Notes under the pieces: generated by a model
What the model was told of the DNA's origin: nothing
The model's database searches: none
The model's input: only the letters and a program-made list of their open reading frames with translations
Made by a program: the position numbers and the translations under genes
Shown: piece by piece, positions 51,770-58,154 of the stretch
How positions within the stretch are numbered: the first letter of the stretch is position 1
Layout: every line of letters begins with the position of its first letter
DNA from: CAZQVA01 sp964596685
GTDB taxonomy: Bacteria > Chlamydiota > Chlamydiia > Chlamydiales > VFKH01
Assembly (NCBI GenBank): GCA_964596685.1
Contig: CAZQVA010000005.1
Coordinates: 28,975-92,974, forward strand
Length of the DNA stretch: 64,000 bases
Reading direction: 5' to 3'

Positions 51770-53135
51770 GCCCTAAACTGATAAGAAAGCCAGGAATCAT
51801 CGCTGGCACATCGATTCTTAGCATCTCATTAAATACGGGCCATATGATAGCAACAGTTCCTCCAAAAAGGATCCCAACAATGGCACCATATTTATTGGTC
51901 TTTTTGGAAAAGAGAGCCATGATAATAAGAGGGCCAAAGCTGCATCCAAGACCTGTCCATGCATAGTGTACAAGATCATAAATTGATGCTGGTTGGATAT
52001 AGGCAATGCAGAAGGCGAGTACTGAAGCAGCAAGAATGCCTAGGCGTGTAACTAATACCAATTCTTTATGCTCCGCCTGTTGGCGGAAGAATTTTTTATA
52101 AAGATCTTCAGTGATATGGGAGCAGAGCACAAGAATCTGTGCGTCCATGACTGAAATAGTTGCTGCTAAAATAGCACAGAGAACAAATGTGGCAAGAAAC
52201 TGTGGGTATAATCCCTGTACCATATTGACAAAGGTTAAGTTGGGATCTTGACCTGGCAGCAAGGTGAGCCGTCCGATAGCGCCGATGATGGTAGCAGCCG
52301 CTAACGTGATGATCAACCACAAAATTCCAATGCGTTTAGATTTGTGCATGTGATCGACATTATTAATACCCATAAACTTAGTGATGATATGAGGCTGACC
52401 AAAATATCCAAGTCCCCACCCGGCTGCTAGAAAGATTGCAGAGGAGAAGGTTGCCCATGAAAAATCTGGAAGTAGCGCTTTGAATGAAAAAGCATCAAGC
52501 GCCTGTGCATAGTGAGGGTGTTCGATGAAAAGCTGGGCTGGGACAAGAAGGACCATACAGAGCAAGAACAGCCCCTGGAAAAGATCAGTCCAAGCAAGAG
52601 TGACATAGCCCCCAATCATGGGATAAATCAAGGCTATAATAATTCCGATGATGATGCCAGAGGTGTAGGAAATATCAAAGAGGCTTCCAAAAAGAAGCCC
52701 TAGCCCTGCAAGTCCCGCAGAGATATAAATAGTAAAAAAAATGGCGGCCATAACAGCTGAAATTAAACGCAAAGTTCCCTTGTGATCGTTAAAACGACTC
52801 TCGAAATAGGAGGAGAGAGTGAGGCTGTTGTGTTTTTCAGTAGCAGCGCGAATCTTTGGAGCAATAAAATGCCAGTTAAGATACATAAAGATGATAAGAC
52901 CAATGGCAGCCCATGCTTCAAAGATTCCTTTTGTTGCAATAACTGCTGGATACCCCATTAATAACCAAGCGCTCATATCACTAGCATGGGCGGAAAGTGC
53001 GGTCACATAGTAATTTAAAGAGCGCCCACCCAGTAAAAAGTCGGCATTAGTGGTGTTTTTGCGTTGCGAAGCAAGAGCGATAACCAGTAAAATCGCAAAA
53101 TAAAGAAAGAAAGCTATAAGAACTTGCCAATGCAT
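51711..53135 (-). CDS. putP: sodium/proline symporter
   Basis: The 474-aa protein is a sodium:solute symporter with ~13 helices. ADFLLGGRSLNYYVTALSAH, ASDMSAWLLMGYPAVI, the GGYVTLAWTDLFQGLFLL segment and LGYFGQPHIITKFM are strongly PutP-like and include Na+ site Ser residues. It imports proline as nutrient or osmolyte. The start codon lies 2 bases from the divergent yidD start, so one or both real starts may be slightly downstream. It is convergent with, and overlaps, the kinase gene. Confidence 0.95.
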   Translation of the reverse strand: MHWQVLIAFFLYFAILLVIALASQRKNTTNADFLLGGRSLNYYVTALSAHASDMSAWLLMGYPAVIATKGIFEAWAAIGLIIFMYLNWHFIAPKIRAATEKHNSLTLSSYFESRFNDHKGTLRLISAVMAAIFFTIYISAGLAGLGLLFGSLFDISYTSGIIIGIIIALIYPMIGGYVTLAWTDLFQGLFLLCMVLLVPAQLFIEHPHYAQALDAFSFKALLPDFSWATFSSAIFLAAGWGLGYFGQPHIITKFMGINNVDHMHKSKRIGILWLIITLAAATIIGAIGRLTLLPGQDPNLTFVNMVQGLYPQFLATFVLCAILAATISVMDAQILVLCSHITEDLYKKFFRQQAEHKELVLVTRLGILAASVLAFCIAYIQPASIYDLVHYAWTGLGCSFGPLIIMALFSKKTNKYGAIVGILFGGTVAIIWPVFNEMLRIDVPAMIPGFLISLGLIWGVSRMTRALCPVDSPL

Positions 53136-53137
53136 TT

Positions 53138-53554
53138 ATGATCACTTTGAGCTTAATAAAGTCTAAAATATACCCATTCTACCGCAAAGTCTCATGGAAA
53201 AGCACGCTTTTCTTGTGTGTGGTACCTTCTTGCCTTTTTAGTGAGCCGTGGGGAAAGGATGCGGATCTTGTTCACCGCACATCGGCGAGTTGCTGCGTCC
53301 CTAAAGGTCCTTTGGCAAAACTGGGCGCCGTTTTAGTGCGCTTTCATCAAAATGTCATTTCTCCCGTCGATGGCCCGAGAAGTCATTACACCCCAAGTAG
53401 CTCACAGTATACCTACGAAGCAATGTGCCGCTATGGTTTTTTTAAAGGAGTGATGATGGGATGCGATCGTCTCTTACGCGAGAATAACGAACCTGGGTAT
53501 TATCCGATCGTTGAAGTTGATGGAAGGCCTTTGAAGTATGACCCCGTTAAGTAA
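53138..53554 (+). CDS. yidD: YidD-like protein with N-terminal extension
   Basis: The core KLGAVLVRFHQNVISPVDGP, then SHYTPSSSQYTYEAMCRYGF and KGVMMGCDRLLREN align with YidD, a small factor that helps YidC insert membrane proteins. Typical YidD is 70-90 aa; this has 138, with a signal-like hydrophobic stretch near 24-35 (TLFLCVVPSCLFS) and a Cys-containing spacer. The conserved Cys residues of the family (CRF.PTCS and RL..C) are replaced by Ser, Ser and Glu. The start at 53138 lacks a ribosome site, so a later start is possible, but the extension is protein-like. A TTG at 53147 is one alternative. Confidence 0.85.
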   Translation: MITLSLIKSKIYPFYRKVSWKSTLFLCVVPSCLFSEPWGKDADLVHRTSASCCVPKGPLAKLGAVLVRFHQNVISPVDGPRSHYTPSSSQYTYEAMCRYGFFKGVMMGCDRLLRENNEPGYYPIVEVDGRPLKYDPVK

Positions 53555-53600
53555 GGGTGTAATTCAAAGTGTTAGGCAGCATGAGCAAAACTAGGGACTC

Positions 53601-53781
53601 ATATTCTTCCAATACCTACTCCGGTCTCCATCAATTCTCATTCAAGATAAGGTGTAACAGCTTATACGCCCTCTGTGTGCTCTGTGGGCTCTGTGGTTAA
53701 AAAAAATTAACATAAGTTTTAAATAAAAATATTTACAACAGAGCACACAGAGGGGGAAATAAGAATTTTTTGGCAGAAGAA
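53601..53781. repeat. CACAGAG-type dispersed repeat, copy 4
   Basis: It starts with ATATTCTTCCAATACCTACT and proceeds through AAGGTGTAACAG to a left arm CTCTGTGTGCTCTGTGGGCT (53671-53697). An A-rich loop and a shorter right arm AACAGAGCACACAGAG (53737-53752) follow, then GGGGGAAATAAG. It fills the space between yidD and the MFS gene. Confidence 0.88.
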
Positions 53782-53793
53782 CGACTGCGCGTT

Positions 53794-55017
53794 TTAAGTA
53801 GCATCTGAAGCATTTGAAGAGACGGGTAAGTGGAGAATGACAAAGGAGGCCAATGCGCATCCTAGCATCATCATCGCCAAGGTCTCTGTATTTCGCCAGT
53901 AACCAACAATCGCGCCTAACATACTGCAACTAAACATTTGAGCGAAATACATGACGCTAAATGACATAGAGGCATGTTCTTTGAGGGGCTCCGTTGCCGC
54001 ATTTTGACAACAGGGAGCAGCGATACCTACTCCTATGAGATAGATTCCAATAGGAAGTGAGATAAAGGTAATGGTGTGGCCAAAGAATAGAGGAAGTAGA
54101 AGAAAGGCGGAGGCGCCGAATAGAGCAACCCATATGCCAAATTGAAGGACCTGTAAAGAGCAGTAACGTTTTGCCATGCTTTTTGCAAAGAGTGAGCCAA
54201 AGACCATCCCGCTGACGATTGCTAAATAAAGAAATCCAAATTGATGGACCGATACCTTTAATTGCTCAATAAACAAAAATGAGGCTTTAACAGCAAAGGC
54301 AAAAAATCCTAGCCATAAGGTAAGCAGGCATCCTGTGTAGCGGATATAATCGCCACAATTCAGCACAAGACGCAATTGGCTGCGCAAAGAAGGTCTGGTT
54401 TCGTTTGAACGATTGTGAGGTAACCAACGCTGAGCCAATAGGAGGACGATAATACCAAAAAGCATAGAGAAGAGAGCTGTTGCCCTCCAGCCACATGTTC
54501 CGCAGAGCCAACTGCCAATTAAAGGGCTAATGGTAGCGCCACAAGCTGATCCAATAAAAATATACGCAAAGGCGCGCACGCTTTCTTTTCCAGAATAGAG
54601 TTCTCTCGCCATGGCGCGTGAGATGATGCTTAAGGTCGCACCACCAAACCCATGAACAAATCTTAAGAGTAGGAAATTTTCATAGGAGTGGACAAAGCAA
54701 AAGCTTAGTGAAGTGATGACATGTAAAGCGGTGCCGATGAGTAAGACATTGCGCTTTCCAAAACGTTCAGAAAGATAAGCACAGGGCAGAATCGAGAGGG
54801 CAAAACCGAGCAAATACGTACTAATGAGCCATTGACTTTGTGTCTGCGTCAGGGCAAAATCTCGTGCAATTGTCGGTAGCGCGGGGAAATAAAGATCTGT
54901 AGAGATCCCCGACAGTGCGACAAAGAGGGCAAAGAGGATCCCAGCTCTGCTCGTCAGTTGATTGTCTTTGATGCTGTAATAAAACAGCCTAGATAGTATC
55001 CCAGTAAGTGAGGACAT
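53794..55017 (-). CDS. MFS drug/metabolite transporter, Bcr/CflA-like
   Basis: This 407-aa protein has 12 hydrophobic segments. SGISTDLYFPALPTIARDF is the DxYxPALP signature of the Bcr/CflA (DHA1) exporter group. YLSERFGKRNVLLIG is motif A, and RFVHGFGGATLSIISRAMARE lies at the expected helix 4-5 position. Such proteins export drugs or metabolites by H+ antiport. It follows hisS with a 29-base overlap; in Chlamydia hisS is followed by another MFS gene (uhpC), so the order is similar though the carrier is different. Confidence 0.92.
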   Translation of the reverse strand: MSSLTGILSRLFYYSIKDNQLTSRAGILFALFVALSGISTDLYFPALPTIARDFALTQTQSQWLISTYLLGFALSILPCAYLSERFGKRNVLLIGTALHVITSLSFCFVHSYENFLLLRFVHGFGGATLSIISRAMARELYSGKESVRAFAYIFIGSACGATISPLIGSWLCGTCGWRATALFSMLFGIIVLLLAQRWLPHNRSNETRPSLRSQLRLVLNCGDYIRYTGCLLTLWLGFFAFAVKASFLFIEQLKVSVHQFGFLYLAIVSGMVFGSLFAKSMAKRYCSLQVLQFGIWVALFGASAFLLLPLFFGHTITFISLPIGIYLIGVGIAAPCCQNAATEPLKEHASMSFSVMYFAQMFSCSMLGAIVGYWRNTETLAMMMLGCALASFVILHLPVSSNASDAT

Positions 55018-56320
55018 CTTCTATACGCTCAAATTCCTGTTGCGTGTGGTTTGCTAAATCTTTTACAACAATGGCTCCGGTGTCCATGACTAAAATCGAG
55101 AAGGGAATCCCTTTGCGATTAGCATAGTCAAGTTGTTTGCCTACCTTTGCTTTAGGTGTTGTAAAAAGATCAATTTTTTGTTCTTTATTTGCTCTTAAAC
55201 GTTGGGCCAATTGGATGGCAATATCTCTTAACTCGGGTGTGCGATATCCAATAAGCGCTTTAGCTACTGTGCGTGGCGTTGTAGATAGTTTTTTTGTGCG
55301 CATGACGAGATCAAAGAGACGCGTTAATCCGATGGAGATCCCGACGCCCTCTAGTTGGGCTGCTTGATCGCAAAATCCATCGACTAGATTGCTATAACGT
55401 CCGCCACTTGAAATAGATCCAAAGTTTTCTTGGCCAGCAAGGAAGGTTTCAAATACCATTCCTGTATAGTAATCGAGACCACGCACCATCGCAGAAGACA
55501 TGACAACAGTTAGATTGGGGATCTTTGCGGCCAACAAAAGATCATATAGCGTCTGCAGCTCCTGCATGGCAATGCTACTTGCGGGGGTATGCTCCATTGT
55601 GAAGCCAGAAGGAGCTCCGCGATAGGAAAATGCATCCACAAGTTTTTTCGCCTCGGATAAGTTGATTGTAGAAACAAGCGCGCTAATTTGTTCCGCAATT
55701 TCGTTGGCAGGGACTTTATCGAGCTTATCGATCAGTCGTAAAACAGAAGGGACTTGCTCGTGGGAAACATGAGCTTGAGCAATTAGAGCGCGCGCGATTT
55801 CTATGTGATTGATGCAAAGAGTAAAAGGTCCGATTTCAAGGGCGCTCAAGGCATGCATGGCAGAGGCGACACATTCAAAATCAGCAAGCGTGTCCAATGA
55901 GCGATCGATAATGTCCACATCTGCTTGGATAAAGGCGCGATAACGGCCCACTTGAGGACTTTCCCCGCGAAAGGACCAAGAAGTATCATAACGTTTAAAG
56001 GGGAAGACTAGTTCTTGTCTTTTTTGCGCTACATATAGAGCAAGGGGAACTGTGTGATCGAATGGCAGGCCAATATCTGTAAGAGAGTCATCATGCAAGC
56101 GACTTAGTCCATAAATTTGTTTGCTAAGACCGCCTTTTGCCTGTAAATGCGTGTTGAATTCAACAGGACGCGGTAGAAAAGGAGTAAAGCCATATCTCTC
56201 AAAAACTTCTTCTGTAATACGTTTCCAGCTACAAAACAGGAATTGTTCCTGTTCATCATAGTTAATAAAGCCTGGAATCGCGCCGAGGTAGTGTCGTTGA
56301 GAGGGAGTGTTGGTGGTCAT
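54989..56320 (-). CDS. hisS: histidyl-tRNA synthetase, divergent type
   Basis: This class II synthetase of 443 aa has motif 1 around RYGFTPFLPRPVEF, motif 2 SPQVGRYRAFIQADVDII, the HisA box MVRGLDYYTGMVFE, SSGGRYSNLVDGF, motif 3 GVGISIGLTRLFDL, and a C-terminal anticodon domain (KALIGYRTPELRD...IVVKDLANHTQ). FIQADVDI in motif 2 is closer to eukaryotic/archaeal-like HisRS (QCDxDI) than to the RQFHQFGVE of most bacteria and of Chlamydia. The anticodon domain argues against the paralogue HisZ. It is followed by the MFS gene, with a 29-base overlap. Confidence 0.9.
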   Translation of the reverse strand: MTTNTPSQRHYLGAIPGFINYDEQEQFLFCSWKRITEEVFERYGFTPFLPRPVEFNTHLQAKGGLSKQIYGLSRLHDDSLTDIGLPFDHTVPLALYVAQKRQELVFPFKRYDTSWSFRGESPQVGRYRAFIQADVDIIDRSLDTLADFECVASAMHALSALEIGPFTLCINHIEIARALIAQAHVSHEQVPSVLRLIDKLDKVPANEIAEQISALVSTINLSEAKKLVDAFSYRGAPSGFTMEHTPASSIAMQELQTLYDLLLAAKIPNLTVVMSSAMVRGLDYYTGMVFETFLAGQENFGSISSGGRYSNLVDGFCDQAAQLEGVGISIGLTRLFDLVMRTKKLSTTPRTVAKALIGYRTPELRDIAIQLAQRLRANKEQKIDLFTTPKAKVGKQLDYANRKGIPFSILVMDTGAIVVKDLANHTQQEFERIEDVLTYWDTI

Positions 56321-56455
56321 AAAAATCGTAGCACAAATTTTGTATTAAACTATTATGTAATTCTAACTTTAATACTGATTATTTGCAACCCCCACGAAGT
56401 GCCTGAAGTGAGATTAGTGAAAAAAACAGTTTACAATAGTGCTAAAGCGTGAAAA

Positions 56456-57292
56456 TTAACGAGTGTTGTCAGTCGCCTGAGAGCGGGCGCGTATCGCTAA
56501 GAAAAGAGGGAACTCCCGTCGCGCACGGTTTTCCATACGTGCATGCTTTCCAGTACTTTCCTTGGGAGAAATCCATTCCCGCATTTCCTCAACTACGAAT
56601 CCCGCTTTGAAAAGTGATTCTACATAATAACTTAGTGGAAAATGGAAGGAGAAAGTATGTGATTCCCCCTTTGAGGGGTTCATATCGATAGGGATTTGAA
56701 GAGGTGATAGGTAGCGGTCTAGACGCCTTGATTGGTGTCCCTTTTCGGTGTCGATATCCCAGTGAGATTGGCGTGGGATGCGAAAACAGGGATGGTTCAT
56801 AACGATAACAAAAGCGCCACCAGGTTTTAAATGTTTTTTCACACACTTAAATACGCTGAAAGGATCGTCAATGTTTTGTAGAGCTAAAATGCAAGCGGCG
56901 TGTGAAAAATCATTTTTTGCGAATCTAAAGTGACGCGCATCGGCCACTTGAAAAATAGCGTCATGGTGAACTTTTTGTGCTTGCGCTGCCTTCACTAAAT
57001 CTTTGGCTCCGTCAAGGCCATAGTAGTTGCATTCTTGGGGGAGCCAGCGCTCCAAAATACCTTGTCCGCAACACACATCGATCAGGGAGTCGCCAGGTTG
57101 CAACTGGAGGAGTTGCATCACGCCGGGAAGGACGACATGTTGATGGTAATAATGCCCCTCTTTGCCAACGCATTGGTCATACCACTGGTGGACATTTTGC
57201 CAGGAGGTTTCGTTGCGTTTTTCAGGTGAGTGGCGTTCAGTGCGACTAAGTGGCAGGCGAGGTTTTTTAGAGGAAGGATGATCAGGGAACAT
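56456..57292 (-). CDS. class I SAM-dependent methyltransferase
   Basis: The SAM-binding motif SLIDVCCGQGILERWLP, YYGLDGAKDLVKAAQAQ (acidic end of strand 2) and DFSHAACILALQNIDDPF with LKPGGAFVIVMNHP are those of Methyltransf_11-type enzymes. The Met at 57292 gives 278 aa with a Lys/Arg-rich N-terminus; an in-frame extension to 57367 would be translated tRNA-Ser sequence and is not credible. The substrate is unknown. The start lies 1 base after the tRNA-Ser 3' end on the same strand, so it may be processed from the tRNA transcript. The end (ENRARREFPLFLAIRARSQ) is family-typical. Confidence 0.88.
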   Translation of the reverse strand: MFPDHPSSKKPRLPLSRTERHSPEKRNETSWQNVHQWYDQCVGKEGHYYHQHVVLPGVMQLLQLQPGDSLIDVCCGQGILERWLPQECNYYGLDGAKDLVKAAQAQKVHHDAIFQVADARHFRFAKNDFSHAACILALQNIDDPFSVFKCVKKHLKPGGAFVIVMNHPCFRIPRQSHWDIDTEKGHQSRRLDRYLSPLQIPIDMNPSKGESHTFSFHFPLSYYVESLFKAGFVVEEMREWISPKESTGKHARMENRARREFPLFLAIRARSQATDNTR

Positions 57293-57293
57293 A

Positions 57294-57381
57294 CGGAAGA
57301 GGTGGGATTCGAACCCACGATACGTTTTTGACGTATACACGCTTTCCAAGCGTGCTCCATCGGCCACTCGGACACTCTTCC
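57294..57381 (-). tRNA. tRNA-Ser (anticodon GGA)
   Basis: On the minus strand the 88-base gene begins GGAAGAGTGTCCGAGTGG and ends CTCTTCC plus a G discriminator. The anticodon arm is ACGCT-TGGAAA-GCGT type with GGA in the loop. The long variable arm (GTATACGTC/AACGTATC region) is that of a class II tRNA. The T arm reads GTGGGTTCGAATCCCAC. CCA is not encoded. Confidence 0.97.
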
Positions 57382-57490
57382 AGGAACGCTAAAAGAGTAT
57401 GTCACGGGAACTCATTTCCCAGCAAGAATTTTTATCAGCCCTTTAATTCTATTTTTTGTTATGAAGAAAGAAAGAGAAAGGAGAGGAAAA

Positions 57491-57598
57491 ATGGTAGAGA
57501 AAAAAAGGCCTGTGGCCAAAGAAAAAAAAGCAAAGAAAGTGACTGAAAAAGAGTTAAAGGCTAAGAAGGGTGGCGCGGTCGTTTGGTCTCCCAACTAG
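57491..57598 (+). CDS. 35-aa lysine-rich peptide with double-glycine-type leader
   Basis: The ATG at 57491 has AGGAG at 57479-57483, a spacing of 7, and the frame ends with TAG at 57596-57598. The product starts MVEKKRPVAKE, has KVTEKELKAKKGG ending at residue 28, and then only AVVWSPN. Both leader blocks align with the 76-aa peptide at 33722: M...K.P[IV].K at the start, and K[LV][NT]xK[DE]xKxx[RK]GG before the junction. It may be a precursor of a 7-residue mature peptide. Alternatively the basic stretch is a small nucleoid-binding peptide. The next gene begins 30 bases later on the same strand. Confidence 0.65.
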   Translation: MVEKKRPVAKEKKAKKVTEKELKAKKGGAVVWSPN

Positions 57599-57628
57599 TA
57601 GTAATTTGGCATTATAAGGAGGTAGGGT

Positions 57629-58057
57629 ATGTCGTCAATTCATGGAAATTCGGGTGAGTCACCCGCAGCGCACCCAATTGAAGGGATCGCCGCTTATAAC
57701 GTGCAGAACCCTCAAGAGGCAACGCGCGTAGCAGCTCTTGCTCAGGTTGCTTTAGAGGCTGTAGCGTCAGGTGTGGCTGCTAATGTGCTGGATGGGGAAA
57801 GTAAAGATAATCGAGCGGTCATTAAATCCCAAGTGCATGCAGCGGCAGAATTGCAGCAACAGGCGATAGAGGCACACTTTGAAGATCTTCGAGAGGAAAG
57901 GGAGCATGGTGCTACGAAGCAGGCTTCTAGTGAAGATGATTCGGTGCGTAAAGAGGAGCAAGTCGATTATAAAGAGGTCGACAAAGCGCTAGCTGAAAAT
58001 CGAAAGGTCTTTGAAACGACTCGAGCGATTAATCAAGGAAAAGCTCAAGGCAGCTGA
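57629..58057 (+). CDS. hypothetical 142-aa protein upstream of secA
   Basis: A strong ribosome site (AAGGAGG) precedes the ATG at 57629. The protein is acidic and helical; residues ~30-60 are Ala-rich (ATRVAALAQVALEAVASGVA) and residues 65-100 are probably coiled coil (AAELQQQAIEAHFEDLREER). The tail is charged and likely disordered. I see no known domain, signal peptide or membrane segment. It lies between the 35-aa peptide and secA, all on the plus strand; secA starts 97 bases after its stop. Confidence 0.75.
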   Translation: MSSIHGNSGESPAAHPIEGIAAYNVQNPQEATRVAALAQVALEAVASGVAANVLDGESKDNRAVIKSQVHAAAELQQQAIEAHFEDLREEREHGATKQASSEDDSVRKEEQVDYKEVDKALAENRKVFETTRAINQGKAQGS

Positions 58058-58154
58058 TTTTACTTCTAAACGCAAGCTCAAATCTCTCCTTGACCAATTT
58101 TTCAACAGACAGCTACACTCTCCCCTTACTAGTCCTTTTCAAATTGGTTTGTAC

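Noticed and set aside
54989..56320. Annotation as HisZ rather than HisRS
   Set aside because: The C-terminal anticodon-binding domain and the RGLDYYTG box are present, and no his biosynthetic genes are nearby.
57293..57367. 25-residue N-terminal extension of the methyltransferase
   Set aside because: These codons are the tRNA-Ser sequence itself; the peptide is a translation artefact of a structural RNA gene.
58011..58154. Longer SecA start at 58011
   Set aside because: The extra 48 residues overlap the upstream gene, have no ribosome site and do not resemble SecA; the Met at 58155 matches the family start.
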